Notes: generated by a model not told the origin, from the letters alone. A stretch of DNA of 64,000 bases from Maniola hyperantus (GCF_902806685.2 NC_048546.1:11798534-11862533); one strand, 5' to 3'. Positions 1-10,987 are shown, counted from the first letter of the stretch. Translations and numbers: made by a program.

Positions 1-8
1 CGTCTATA

Positions 9-330
9 TCAGAAGTGCTTCGAGTTTTCCAAATGTTTGTCCAATCTATTCTTGAACTGGTTAACATAACTTGACATAACCACATCCTTAGGCAATTTAT
101 TCCATATGTGAATAACTCTGTTGGTTAGAAAGTGTTTTAATGGGTTTGATGATGGCAATTGATATTGTAGCTTCATATCATGTCCCCTAAATCTAGGATC
201 TAGTTCTTAAATAATTCACCGCATTAACATCACGAAACATATCATAATTTCCCCAGAGTTTCCCAGCCTTTCGAAGTTTCCTATCTAATTGATCGTATTT
301 CACTTGTTCCCTCAGGGCTCGCGAACTATA
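9..330 (-). mobile_element. Non-LTR retrotransposon (LINE) ORF2 C-terminal remnant
   Basis: On the minus strand the last 60 or so codons before a TGA at 9-11 read without a stop. They include RVIHIWNKLPKDVV and then FKNRLDKHLE. This matches the C-terminal tail found after the reverse transcriptase domain of CR1/Jockey-type LINEs (pattern RVVNLWNSLPxxVV...SVNxFKxRLD). Further upstream, from about 200 to 330, the frame is broken by stops, so this is a decayed copy. The rest of the element's 3' end lies off the left edge. Clade assignment within non-LTR elements is uncertain. Confidence 0.7.
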
Positions 331-526
331 CTCGTTGTTATGGGGTAGTTAGCAACCCTGTAAACTGTAACAGCCGTAACAACTCCATTAAAGTTAAATA
401 TACACGTCCCGAATATGTTTCGGCAGGTATTCCGCCTTTATGTGGCTTAACTGAACCCACCTTGTCTTGTACTTGAATATTAACGACGATAAATATTTGT
501 TTTATTAGGCTTGATAATATGGGAGG

Positions 527-704
527 TACAGTACGCAGCCAAAAGTGATGAACGTCGATCTTTAGAAGGAGATTTTGGAGAGCACTGTCTCTGTCGTTGA
601 GACCGACAAAACGTCATATGGGTATTAGTGACAGAGACAACGCTCTACAAACCTGAAATGTCATTCTAAAGGCCGATGTTCATCACTTTCGGCCGCATAC
701 TATA
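527..704. mobile_element. Palindromic MITE, family P1, near-complete copy
   Basis: The two ends are inverted copies of each other: the left arm carries a 'gaacgtcgatctttagaag' motif and the right arm its diverged complement. The centre holds a second inverted pair, 'actgtctctgtcgttga' and 'gtgacagagacaacgct'. Other copies lie at 9979-10166, 38280-38612 and 52765-52973, with fragments elsewhere. It has no coding capacity. Confidence 0.75.
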
Positions 705-892
705 ATAATGTTAGCTAACAATGTTCTATAAAATATAGTCAGCTTGATGATGTCTACGAGTGCGTCCGCGTGGATTTTTATTTTTGGAAATCCTTATGGA
801 CTATTTAATTTCCCAAAACAAAAAGTAGCATATTATGTTCATCCCAAAGATGCAAGCTATCCCTGTATCCATCAAATTTGTTTTTTTTTAAT

Positions 893-1035
893 TTATACTA
901 GCGCTTGGCTTCAATCAGACCTGGTGGCAAGTGATGATGCAGCCTAAGATGGAGCGCGCTTGCCTAGAATATGCCTATTCACTCTCGACTTGAAGGTACC
1001 CATTGGAGGGGAAAACTGTTGCTGGTTAAACTTAT
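893..1035. mobile_element. Retroposon 3' fragment (shared with 15.6 and 37.1 kb)
   Basis: The stretch around 'gatgcagcctaagatggag' recurs in diverged form at 15600-15690 and about 37090-37380 in this window. It is non-coding and looks like the 3' region of a LINE or a SINE body. Exact ends are not visible. Confidence 0.5.
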
Positions 1036-1232
1036 AGGTAGGCCTTTAAATATTCCGTGGGAACTCTCTAAATGTCCGTGGAAAAAGTATACAATTTCCG
1101 TCTTCGAGTTGCAAGCTACTATATGTAGGTACCTATCAAAGTTCCTCATAATCGATTTAGCAGATGGGCCCTGAAAAGCTTGTCTGCTAGCTTTCACACG
1201 TACAGACATTTATATCTATCTACTTTTTTTTA

Positions 1233-1557
1233 ATTCAGATACAAGTTAGCCCTTGACTGCAATCTCACCTGATGGTAAGTGACTATGCAGTCCAAGGTAG
1301 GAGCGGGCAAACCTGGAAGGAGTATAGCAGTTTTTATTAAACCCATACACCTTTAGTTTCTACACGGCATCGTACCGGAACGCTAAATCGCTTGGCGGCA
1401 CGGCTTTGCCGGTAGGGTGGTAACTAGCCACGGCCGAGGCCTCCCACCAGACCAGACCAGAAATTTAGAAATTATAAAATTCCAAATCCCTGTCAGGAAT
1501 CGAACCCGGGACCTCCCACTAATAAGACCACATCACTTACCACTGCGCCAGGGAGGT
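1233..1557 (-). mobile_element. Full-length tRNA-derived SINE
   Basis: Read on the minus strand, the element starts with a tRNA-like head: box A-like 'tggcgcagtggtaagtg', then box B-like 'gggttcgattcct'. An unrelated body follows, and it ends in the phrase 'ggctaacttgtatctgaat' before an AT-rich tail. The same 3' phrase recurs at 25737-25790 and 25985-26040, and part of the body at 28985-29055. It would be transcribed by RNA polymerase III and mobilised by a LINE. Confidence 0.8.
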
Positions 1558-2569
1558 CGTCAAAAAATAATATAATATATTACAATCTATAATATAATAT
1601 AATAATATAATACAATCTTACAACCTTCTCACCTCTCTTTCAATCCGATGTGCAGGCAACCTACTTCGATATATTGAAGAGTTGCATTTTTTAGGTTACA
1701 GCTAATATGAACATGCTACGTTTAAACTGACAATTCGTACATATTACAATATTAGTACAGAGCTATAGCTCTTACTCTACTCCACACTCAGGTACTAGGT
1801 AGGTAAAGAGAGTATGGATGTTAAATTAAACAAATTCTAAAAACCTTACAATTTCGAAATACTTACATCAAAGAACTATCAGAATAAAAGCAAAATAGTC
1901 CGAACATCATTGAAATAGTCGCGATTCCTCTCAAAAGAAAGGTAAGTTAAAAAGTGCGGAGTTCCATCTTATACTTAAACGGGAAAAGTGTTCCAGAAGT
2001 TTTTTCCAGAACATTCGTTCAGCTTCCATTTCATATTCTTAATGGACTCACCGGCGACTTTAAGTAACGCAAAATTGCGAATGGTCTTTCATTTAAAGTC
2101 CAACTATTCTTAACTATATATTCGAGTTACAGTGTCTAAGTTTCCGTTTAAATTTGTTCCTGATTAAATTATTTGAAGTCGTCTCTTCTCTACTTTTAGT
2201 TTAAATGAAAAACGTAGGTAGCTACTTTTGATATCTTATGATATCCTAGTACTCCTTTTGACTTTTCATTAGATAAGATAAAAACAAGTAGGTAGGATAG
2301 ATGATCTATATCATCTAAGGTTATTTCAAACCAGCAGACGTATGTATGGCTTATGTTTGATATCTCATGTCTGACAATGTCGATCAATTAATGATCCATG
2401 TTCAATGCAGCGGTAATCGGATGCGTGAATAATGAGGATGTCCTATTATACCACGTTTACACCATGGTCTAAAATTCGATTAAAATATTATGATTCATGC
2501 TCCAGCGCAGCGGTAATCAGATGCGTGAACAATGAGCATGTTCTATTAAAACACGTTTACACATATTTT
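1558..2569. other. AT-rich stretch without recognised feature
   Basis: It contains a low-complexity TATAATATAAT region near 1566-1620. A short direct repeat occurs around 2404-2450 and 2501-2560 ('cagcggtaatc...atgcgtgaa'). No open frame with coding character and no recognised repeat was seen. Confidence 0.5.
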
Positions 2570-2737
2570 TTTTACTAATGTCAACTAAGACCTACCTACC
2601 TGCCAAATTTCATGATTCCAGGTCAACGGGAAGTACCCTGTAGGTTTCTTGACAGACACGACAGACAGACAGACAGATACACAAAGAAGAGATCCTATAA
2701 GGGTTCCTTTTTTCCTTTTGAGGACGGAACCCTAAAA
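2570..2737. mobile_element. Repeat family H4 fragment ('ggttccgtacctcaaaaggaa' family)
   Basis: The core contains 'caggtcaacgggaagtaccc', a GACA run and 'ggaaccctaaaaa'. The same blocks occur in the copies at 10597-10987, 27575-28018, 33275-33628, 55229-55440, 56846-57213 and 63610-63865. It is a very abundant non-coding element with a GACA microsatellite inside. Confidence 0.7.
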
Positions 2738-3012
2738 AAGTATCCTTATCAATCGCTGTCATCATCATTTGGGTAACATATCGTTTGTATTCAGCCTTCT
2801 GAGTTGCATCAGCATCACGTGACACGTCGCACGGACACGAGACTTCACTCTACCCTTTTTCTACCTTTTTTATAGTTTCACCGACGATCTCTCGGGAATG
2901 GTTTTCGAAGTTTTCGTGGTGCGTCCGGCACGTTTTTATGACACCGATACTTTTCCTTTTCTGGAATCTCAGCGGACCAATATATCGATTATAATGTTTT
3001 TTAACTACGAGT

Positions 3013-3112
3013 ACAGTAACCGGCAGAAAATATTGTACATCGACCTTTAGAAAGAGGTTTCGGCTTCGTAGAGCGTTGTAGTTACCTGTCACCTCATACC
3101 TACAGTGCGACA
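3013..3112. mobile_element. MITE family P1, single-arm fragment
   Basis: It carries 'catcgacctttagaaag' and 'cgtagagcgttgtag', as in the full P1 copies, but the matching right arm is missing or scattered (a possible piece lies near 3350-3400). Confidence 0.6.
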
Positions 3113-3958
3113 AAGCTCTCTTGGCACTTGAATGACATTGATAGGGCGCCCCCCTCTGCTGGAGAACAAAGGCTTAAAATACCTATTCAAACAAGAACGT
3201 AGATAGAGTAATAAAGTCGTGCTATCGCTATCTCATACGCGGTTACACAGTACTTACATCTACCTATTCTATCTACGAACAAGAAGAACAAGAACAAAGA
3301 GACACTTGACGGCAACGTTAGTATTCCGATTTTCGTCATGCGCCATGATAGCCTTGTCGCACTGTATCTGACGTTTTGTCGGTCCTAACGACACGGGCCG
3401 CCATTTTTTGAAGCACATTCGTAATCTGTGTCTAATTTTCTTAACTTTTTAAAATACAATCGCTTTGGCTATCTGGAGTTTTATAATATATTTGTATAGT
3501 AATAAATAATAATAAACGTAAGATGGTTCGCCGTCTGTTTATCGAGAAATCGATACCTGTAGCTTTTCCCACCGAATCCAAGACTTTTCTATTCGAACCA
3601 CGTACAAAGTGTGTTACGCCCCCTCCGCGCGAAAAGGCACTCTGTAATTTTATTTTCACATCCAATATGTGGTTACCTTGATATTGATAATTTTGTAAAA
3701 ATATTTCTCATCAAATGTCCACTTTGCAAAAATATTTCACATCAAATATTCCGTTTTGTCCCCAACAAAAGTAAGGCACATTGATTAATCAGTTTTGTAA
3801 CTTAATCTTGCTTAGGTACCCGCACTTTAAAACACTTCTTTCATATTTAGATAACTTGGACAAAATATGGACAGAATATCTCCGAAAAATTTGTTATTAT
3901 GGTAGCCACGTCCTCGATGTTTTACTTGTAAGTAGGTGTAAACTATTTTATTTTACAC
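3113..3958. other. Intergenic, no recognised gene
   Basis: This is mixed AT-rich sequence. The motif around 3548-3620 ('gaaatcgatacctgtagctt' and 'cgtacaaagtgtgttacgcc') is repeated in diverged form at about 19060-19125, so it is probably another interspersed repeat that I cannot name. Confidence 0.45.
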
Positions 3959-4190
3959 TAGCTGATGCCCACGACTTCGTCCGCATGGACTTAGTTTTTT
4001 TTAATCCTGTGGCAACTCTTTCTGGGATAAAAAGTAGCCAATGTCATTCTTCAAGTCTTTAACTAAACCCATGCAAAAAATCAAGTTGACCCGTTGTTCC
4101 GTTGCAGAGTGGTTGAAAGACAAACCAACAAACCAATAAACCATAAAAAAAAACAACAAACAAACACACTTTCGCATTCATAATATTATG
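3959..4190 (-). mobile_element. Helitron-like element, family H1 (variant)
   Basis: In minus orientation it runs from 'aatgcgaaagtgtgtttg' to a 3' end with the hairpin-rich phrase 'gcggacgaagtcgtgggc' and CTAG. Helitrons end in a short hairpin followed by CTRR and insert between A and T, which this fits. Many H1 copies exist in the window. It is non-autonomous and encodes nothing. Confidence 0.65.
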
Positions 4191-4484
4191 GAAAGTGATA
4201 ATATGGAAAGTGATAATATGGGTAGTGATAAATATGGGTAGTGACTAGATAACTTGATCCGCGTCAATTTATGTTTCAAAAAATCGCAAGGAAATCCTTT
4301 GCCGGAAGTCGGTGCCGGGAAGCAACATAATATCTCAGTATACCAAATGTCAAAATCAGTTAAACAGATCGGCCCTCAAAAAGTAACCGACAGGCTCACT
4401 TCTAAAATAACATGTAGATACCTAAGATGCAGGATGTAAACTGAGTTTAAAAAGTTCCAGAGTAAATTGGCACATTATTATTAT

Positions 4485-4640
4485 ACGGGCTTCATCATCA
4501 TCATCAGCCTGTGGACGTACACTGTTGGAACTTGGCCTTCCCTAAAGAGCACCACCACACCCGGTCCTCAGCCTTCCTCATCCGGCCAGCCTCTTTATAT
4601 CGTCGGTCCATCGTGCTGGACTTACGGGCTTACTTTTAGA
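4485..4640. mobile_element. LINE-derived fragment (shared with 26.95 kb)
   Basis: It begins with a CATCAT run, then 'gcctgtggacgtacactgtt' and 'cctcagccttcctcatccgg'. A close copy lies at 26955-27110. The family resembles the C-terminal end of a LINE open frame plus 3' tail that is common in Lepidoptera, but no intact frame remains. Confidence 0.55.
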
Positions 4641-5154
4641 AAAATACTAGGTTTTACAGTCCTATTTTGACAGGGATAGTGGTGCTGTATCTAATATCTC
4701 AAATTAATTGTTCCAAAAGTCCATATCCGCTCTAATTAGTGAGCCATATCAATCCGGGCCCTTTTTTGAGGAAAAAATTCATCCCCCGCCCAGTTGATTA
4801 ATTGCAGACATGCTTTGTTAAGCAGTCGTTGAAAAATCGCTTTTAATTACGGACTTTTGATACAAAAGAATACTGAACCTTTATGTAACCCTAACCTACA
4901 TTTAAAAAAAATCATTTAGACCTGCTTTGTTTGCGTTCGGCGAGTACTAATACTAATAAAGTCATTCATTAGATACCAACTAGAAATATTATCGAATTTC
5001 CAAGGGCAACTTTACACTTCTTGTTTGCTTATGCTTCCTGCTCTCGATTTGTAAAGATTTCGTTCAGTTATTATTATCAATGAACGTTAATAAGTAGAAC
5101 GTGATCCTCAAACTTTACTAAAGCGCGACAGATTTTTATTGAAGTCAAAACAAG

Positions 5155-5286
5155 CACTTTCACCGTTAAAGCAAGTGATATTTAATTACTTAAAACACAC
5201 ATAACTTCGAAAAGTTAGAGGTGCGTGCCCGGGATCGAACCCCCGATTAGAAGGCGGACGTCCTAACGACTAGGCTATCACAGCTT
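5155..5286 (-). mobile_element. tRNA-derived SINE head, second family
   Basis: On the minus strand it reads 'gtgatagcctagtcgttagg' (box A region), an anticodon-loop-like CTTCTAA, then 'gggttcgatcccgggcacg' (box B), followed by the body with 'cacctctaacttttcg'. Related copies are at 9675-9930, 24732-24806 and 53480-53770. The head resembles a tRNA, but it is a repeat, not a functional tRNA gene. Confidence 0.75.
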
Positions 5287-5324
5287 AACACTTAGTTTTT
5301 TTTTAATTTTCATCGCGTCCATTT

Positions 5325-5500
5325 AATTTTTTTATTGTTGTTGTTATAGCGGCAAAAGAAATCACAATCTATGAAAATTTCAACTCTACCTATTACGCTT
5401 CACGAGATAAAGCCCGCTGACAGACAGACGAATGGACGGACAGCAGAGGCTTAGTAATAGGGTCCCGTTGACACCCTTGGGACACGGAACCCTGAAAACA
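5325..5500. mobile_element. Repeat family H5 fragment
   Basis: It carries 'tgaaaatttcaactctacct', 'cgagataaagcccgctgac', a GACA-type run and 'tagtaatagggtcccgttg'. The same order occurs at 30530-30785 and 44395-44695. It is non-coding. Confidence 0.65.
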
Positions 5501-6344
5501 CAAAAATGCATTCTGATATTAAAATCCATAAAGTCGACATCCCACGTACCCCAATTACGTGGCAACACGGTGACTTGCCCCCAAGACACGTATACCTTCA
5601 TTCGATCCTTATGTATGCAACGTTAAGAACTTTGCTACCTCATCGTGTACAAACTCAACTACAAGGGAATATAAACCTTAAGTTAAAAACTAAAGGATCT
5701 AAATTGTTTGTGACTCGTTACTATGTTACAAGATATTCAATTTTCTCGCTCGGTTGCCCGGATCTTCGAGGTCTAGAAATGGGCTAACGAGAAGCGAAAA
5801 TATTCGTAGTTGGTGGGATCGACATGTCCTTGTACAACCCCTAGTTGTAACGAGCAGATTTTACGAGTACCTTTGCTATGTTATATGCATGAAATGTGGT
5901 TTACTTAGATATGTAGGTAGGTAGGTAAAGTAGGGTATGGCTTAAATAACCCAGGCGATTTGGGCAAAATTTGAATGAAACCTTGAAATAAATAACAAAG
6001 TTTTGATTTTTTTTCCAAGAAGTGTTTCTTATGCTCTTAGAAGTACCTATCTCCTTAAAAGTCCCCGACCTAGGGTGCCGGCTCTTCCCCTTCAAATGAC
6101 TACCCGACCATGTTTTTTAGTAAATTCCTCAAAATCGAATAGAGCTATGGAAAAATCGTCAATAGCAAAAAATAATTCTAATTATATTATCTACAAAATG
6201 GTGGTCTATGAAATGTTTACATAGATACATAGACATATCATATAATAGATACCTAGGTAAAAGTAGAGTATGTGTTAAATCGGACCTACTATGTTAGATA
6301 ATTTGTACTAGGTTTCTTGAATAATAATATGAAGTTCAGCTGCC

Positions 6345-6485
6345 TGGTGGCTAACTTCTTCGTCTGCGAATCATGAGGTCCTGAGTTCGGTGCCGGGTTA
6401 ACCAAAAAAGTTGGGTTTTTCTGGTAATGAAATACTGTCATTAGCAACCCGTACTTGCTACCCGTAATTGCTACTTTAGGTGGGT
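6345..6485 (+). mobile_element. Degenerate tRNA-like SINE
   Basis: A tRNA-like head can be read: 'ctgcctggtggctaacttc' resembles box A and 'tcctgagttcggtgccggg' a decayed box B. A body follows with no open frame. The copy is old or belongs to a diverged family. Confidence 0.45.
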
Positions 6486-6895
6486 GCATCCTAGATTTTT
6501 TAACTTTTGAAACAGATTACCTAGGTGAGGTCGAGTGCTCGAAGTAAATTATTATTTATAGTGTAGGTACAGTTGTGCAATCCAAATAAGAATTCAGTAA
6601 AAATCGACCCACTTTCACTCCGATACAGATAAATTTATAATTCAACAGCTAAAATTTATTGTACCGGTTTAACCATGGTCAACAAAATATAGAACGGGGA
6701 TATTTACAAAATGGCCAATTATTTAGGGCCGTTAGTATAAAAATGTGGTTTACAGCATTGAGTTATATGCCATAGAGACGAAGATGTCATCTTCTATGTC
6801 AGCCTAATTTATCTATCTATCGCCCATGGTTGGACATAAAGCTCGTCATGTGCGTGCCAGTTGCCACTTCTTACGATCTTATGCTTGTCTTGTCT

Positions 6896-6921
6896 CCCCC
6901 CCCCCCCCCCCCCCCCCCCCC
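6896..6921. repeat. Poly-C tract, 26 bases
   Basis: This is an uninterrupted run of 26 C on the plus strand in an otherwise AT-rich region. Such long C runs are rare in insect DNA and their length is often assembled inaccurately. Confidence 0.95.
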
Positions 6922-7012
6922 TAAGACACGAGATTTCCTAGTTTAGGGGTCAGGATTCCAGAGAGTTGAGTACTGTACTGAGTTGTTTAAATAAATAAAT
7001 ATTATATTATTA

Positions 7013-7165
7013 TTAAGCCTCAATAGCTCAACGGTTAAAGGGCGGGCTGAAATCCGAAAGGTCGGCGATTCAAACCCCACCCGTTGCACTTTTGTCGTAC
7101 CTACTCCTTGTGCTAGCACAAGCCTGACGCTTAGTTGGAGAGGAAAGGGAATATTAGTTATTTAA
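7013..7165 (+). mobile_element. tRNA-derived SINE, third family
   Basis: It starts 'cctcaatagctcaacggtt' (box A region), then has an anticodon-like CTGAAAT and 'ggcgattcaaaccccaccc' (box B region), followed by a body containing 'cttagttggagaggaaagg' and an AT-rich tail. The tRNA-like arms are recognisable, but the sequence continues as a retroposon body, so it is not a tRNA gene. Confidence 0.75.
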
Positions 7166-8204
7166 CATATTTAATATTCTTATTTTTAAAAAAAATCCTT
7201 TGCCATTACGTGATTAATGGAAAGCAGTCACGTCTGTCTATGAAAAATGCAACGCAAAAAGCGAGAGATAGGCATCGATATAAATGACAAGATATGGTCA
7301 AGCGAACAAAATTCTTCACGGTTTAAGAACCAAATAAATCAGCGCCACCTCTTAGATACTAATGAACGACCCGTTTGAAATCCAGACGTCACTGAGGTTA
7401 CAATGGTGCATTAGCACCAATGAGTCGGTGCTATTTTGTTCGTTCAATAACCCTGTCCATACGAAGTAATAGAAGTCGGCAGAGCTCTAGTATCGTCTTG
7501 TTTCCTTCTATTGGGCGTTTATTTACAGGGTTATTATGTTGGCTAAATAGGAACGCTGGATACGATTCCACGCAAATGTTTTCTCTTACCATATTCAAAC
7601 CATATTGTTTTTCTTACGTCTCCTTGGTAACCCAGATTATGTCGTAACGCGCAGACTCGATCAACGTCGCTAGACAACGTTTGCGTCCCGATTACTGCCG
7701 AGTCATCTCCGACATATAAGTCAATGGAGATTTTTACCATCTCTAGGATATTACACCTCCTTGGTTTACAGTGTATCAAACTCGATATAATGCTGTTCGA
7801 GTACTAAAGCTCTCGTTTGGCAAAATTTAGTGGGGCCCGGAAGACACATGGTTGCGGTGTGGTAATTTATGGGTTGTTTTTTGTTGGGTTAATGGCCTTT
7901 AATGGTGTACTTATGTAACAATTACAATGACCTCCGCCTTTTATCTGACCGTAATTTGTTTTGTGATCAATGCGTCGGAACCTAAGCAATAGCAGTGAGT
8001 CTAATCTTTTGAAGCGAATGGAAGTTTGGGGAGACAACAGACGAACTCTGCGATAAAACGATGATGAACTCTTTCTTCTTCTTCTTCTTTTTATACTTGG
8101 GGCTATGCAGGTTCTTGAATACCCTGTATCACTGCGACCGTCTCTGATCTAATGTGTTTGCCTCCACGTCACATTTCCTTTTCAAACCGCCGCAGGTCGC
8201 CAGA
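7166..8204. other. Intergenic, no recognised gene
   Basis: Non-repetitive-looking sequence with moderate GC in 7380-7800 and CTT-rich simple sequence near 8070-8090. Two small overlapping open frames on opposite strands (7420-7647 and 7543-7779) have no recognisable protein motif and no splice context that persuades me. Confidence 0.4.
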
Positions 8205-8350
8205 TTTTTTTTTTTTTTTTTTAATAGATATAGCGAGCAAGCGAGCAGGCGGGTCACCTGATGTTAAGTGATTACCGCCGCCCATGAACATTTGCAGCAC
8301 CAGAGGAGCCGCCGATGCGTTGCCGGCCTTTTAGGAATTTGTATAGATAT
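8205..8350 (-). mobile_element. Retroposed fragment with poly-A tail (minus strand)
   Basis: An 18-base T run at 8205-8222 is followed by 'caggcgggtcacctgatgtt' and 'gatgcgttgccggcctttt'. This block is widespread in lepidopteran genomes. On the minus strand the T run becomes a poly-A tail, so this is the 3' end of a retroposon inserted in minus orientation. Confidence 0.6.
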
Positions 8351-8521
8351 AGCTCCACCTTTTTAAATAGAATTGAAGTAACATCCTCAGGTTATATGAT
8401 GATCTCATAATATGGGCAATAACGCCCATATTATTATGAGTGAGAGACTTTCTTTTCTACTATACCCTAGAGGCATAAACTGTATCAACACACACACACA
8501 CTATGTTCACACACACTCACA

Positions 8522-8660
8522 TTATGTTGTGAAAGTGTATCTGTCTATCCATCTGCTAGCTTTTTACGGCCCTTTTTAACGTTTGGCACAGAAATAGCTC
8601 GCATGCCAGGAACGGACATAGGCTACTTTTTATCCCGGAAAATCAAAGAGTTTCCTCCCT
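8522..8660 (+). mobile_element. Helitron-like family H1 fragment, 3' part lost
   Basis: It contains 'tctgctagctttttacggc', 'cataggctactttttatccc' and 'ggaaaatcaaagagtttcc' in H1 order, and stops just before the MITE at 8667. The 3' hairpin and CTAG are missing. Confidence 0.6.
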
Positions 8661-8666
8661 CGTTAT

Positions 8667-8828
8667 AAGTCTCGCAAATTGCTAATGCGTGTGGCCGCCA
8701 TTTTAGTGACGTCAGCACTAGACTGAAGTTTCGAGCTGATGGTATATTTTTATTTCGGCTGACGTCAAAATGACGTCATTTTGATGTTAATGAGACATGG
8801 TTCTAGCGCAATAGCAATTTGTGGGACT
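8667..8828. mobile_element. MITE, family M5
   Basis: The terminal inverted repeats are 'aagtctcgcaaattgct' on the left and a close complement ending 'caatttgtgggactt' on the right. The interior has a CRE-like palindrome (TGACGTCA) beside 'aaaatgacgtcattttgatg'. A second copy is at 45466-45640, inside a SMYD5 intron. Confidence 0.7.
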
Positions 8829-9145
8829 TAAACAAAATTGTAGCTGTAGCTAGGTATTTTTGACAAGTACGGAAAATTTAACGGACGGAATTTCAGAACA
8901 AGACAAAAGTGGGTAACAAAGAAGTTTCTCGGAAGTGTCTTCCTCGTTTAAATTAATCATTTGTCCCATAACTAAGGTGATGTTAGGAACCGACGAGTCG
9001 AGGTGAATTATTAAACTCCCCGGGGAAATCACGAGATCAAACTTTGGGTTGAAGTGCTCTACTTCAAAATTTGAAGACAATAGCAAAATAGATAATGAAG
9101 GAAGTGTGGCCTGGTTTTGAATAGCATGACACGAGAATATTATAA

Positions 9146-9385
9146 TCTTAATATATAAAAAGGAAACCTGACTGACTGATTGACTGACTGACTGACTGAT
9201 CTATTAACGCACAGCTCAAACTATTGGATGGATCGGGCTGAAATTTGGCATGCAGATGGCTATTATGATGTAGGCATCCGCTAAGAAAGGCTCTTTCAAT
9301 AAAAATTCAACCCCTAAGGGGGCGAAATAAGAGTTTGAAATGTACTTATGTAGTCCACGCGGACGAAGTCGCGAGCATAAGCTAG
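9146..9385 (+). mobile_element. Helitron-like element, family H3
   Basis: It starts TCTTAATATATAAAA, has a short GACT microsatellite at 9172-9199, then 'gatctattaacgcacagct' and 'gaaatttggcatgcagatgg', and ends 'gaagtcgcgagcataagctag' with a following T. The TC start, hairpin and CTAG|T end fit Helitron ends. Other copies lie at 24082-24342 and 56015-56272, with pieces at 12473, 19319 and 32860. Confidence 0.75.
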
Positions 9386-9388
9386 TTA

Positions 9389-9616
9389 TCTATGCTAATG
9401 TTATAAATGCGAAGTATGTCTGTCTGATTGTTTATTTATTACCTTTTCCCGATCCATCCGCTTAACCAATTTTGACGAAATTTGATACAGAAATAGAGAG
9501 AGAATTATGCTGGAGACCGATATAAACTAGTTTATCCCAGAGCCTTTAATCAAGGAGTTCCCACGGGATTTTGAAAAAATTAAATCCACGCCGATGATTC
9601 GCGGGCATCATCCAGT
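9389..9616 (+). mobile_element. Helitron-like element, family H1
   Basis: It has the 'ctaatgttataaatgcgaag' start, 'aattttgacgaaatttgatac' core and 'attcgcgggcatcatccagt' end. It follows the H3 element immediately, a head-to-tail arrangement that also occurs at 24 kb. Confidence 0.65.
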
Positions 9617-9674
9617 TACCTAATCCATCAAGTATACTATACTATACTAACTACCAGGGAGTAGTCCTAATAGG

Positions 9675-9930
9675 AATTGGTGATGATATCCTAGTGGTTA
9701 AGACTATTGGAGAGATCCGGGGATCGATTCTGGGCACCTCTAACTTTTCAGACGGTGAAGGAAAACTCGCGCGGATATCTGCATGCCTGAGAGTTTTCCA
9801 TTATGTTCTCAAAGATGTGTGAATTCTGCCAATACGCAATTAGCCATCATGGTGGACTATGGCCTAAATCCTAATCATTCTGATAGGAGATCTGTGCTTA
9901 GCAGTGGGCTGGCAGCTAGACATAACATTA
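9675..9930 (+). mobile_element. tRNA-derived SINE, second family, plus-strand copy
   Basis: The head 'gatatcctagtggttaaga' and box B-like 'ggggatcgattctgggcac' are followed by 'cacctctaacttttcagac', 'ctgcatgcctgagagtttt' and 'ggtggactatggcctaaatc'. This is the same body as the minus-strand copy at 5155-5286 and the interrupted copy near 53.5 kb. Confidence 0.7.
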
Positions 9931-9978
9931 TAGAAACCCGTATTTGGGTCCAGAAGTAGACCTCGTTTAAATACAAGG

Positions 9979-10166
9979 TACAGTACACGGCAGAAAATGA
10001 TATACGTCGACCTTTAGAAGAAGATAGTGGATTTGTAGAGCATTATCTCTGTCGTTGAGACCGCCAAAACGTCGCATACCTGGGTATGAGTGACAGAGAC
10101 AACGCTCTACAAAGCCGAAATGTCATTCTAAAGGCCGATGTACATTACTTTCTGCCGGGTACTGTT
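9979..10166. mobile_element. Palindromic MITE, family P1, complete copy
   Basis: Left end 'cagtacacggcagaaaatga' and right end 'cattactttctgccgggtac' are inverted copies, and the arms 'gtcgacctttagaagaag' and 'cattctaaaggccgatg' pair as well. The centre has the inner inverted pair built on 'gacagagacaacgctctac'. Confidence 0.8.
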
Positions 10167-10596
10167 TATTATAGGTACGGAAACTCCAGACATAGTTTGT
10201 GTCAAAATCAAAGATAGTAAAGTATGATAACCGGTCAGTAAGTATTAGCTATTAAGTATTAGAGTAAGAAGTTAAAACATTCTTTGAATGACTTAATTAT
10301 TTGTCCCGTAACTGCAGTCAGGCTCGGACACGATGAGCTGAATTATTGAAGACCCGGGGGAAATCACGAGCTAACTTTAGGTACAACTATTCCGTGCCTG
10401 TCTGTTGGTATAAACCTAGTCTTTTAATTTTCTTTCCGCATAAATAAAGGCAAGTCAACAGATGAATTTTTTTACAATCAACCGGCTGAGCTTTCATTTG
10501 TCCACAAAATAGATACCTAGATAACCGCCCGATGTGCGACGGGCCCTAAGAAAGAAAAAGTGTTTATTTGTTGGTATTTCTATGAAGAACTAGATA

Positions 10597-10987
10597 TACA
10601 AAAAACCGGCCAAGTGCGAGTAAGGCTTGCGCAATGAGGGTTCCGAACTACAGTCGTATTTTTTCGACATTTTGCACGATAATTCAAAAACTATGATGCA
10701 TAAAAATAATTTAAAATCTGTTTTAGAATTTACAGGTGAAGACCTTTCATATGATACCCCACTTGATATAGTTATCTCACTTCGTAAGTTGAAAATACTA
10801 AGTCCACACCACAATTTACCAGTGACCACAATTTTTTTTTGTGTGATGTAACCACAAATTCACGGTTTTCAGATTTTCCCCGAATGTCTGCTATAAGACC
10901 TACCAGACAGACAGACGCGACGGACAGACAGACAACAAAGTGATCCTGTAAGGGTTCCCTTTCCTTTTGAGGTACGGAACCCTAAAA
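10597..10987 (+). mobile_element. Repeat family H4, near-complete copy
   Basis: It starts 'aaaaaaccggccaagtgcg', runs through 'acattttgcacgataattc' and 'tatgataccccacttgatat', and ends with GACA repeats, 'aagggttccctttccttttg' and 'ggaaccctaaaaa'. The short open frame inside (10627-10851) is a by-product of the repeat. Confidence 0.75.

Noticed and set aside
5217..5286. Functional tRNA gene on the minus strand
   Set aside because: The tRNA-like head belongs to a SINE family with copies at 9675, 24732 and 53.5 kb.
7013..7090. Functional tRNA gene
   Set aside because: Box A and B are present, but the sequence continues into a SINE body. The stems are imperfect.
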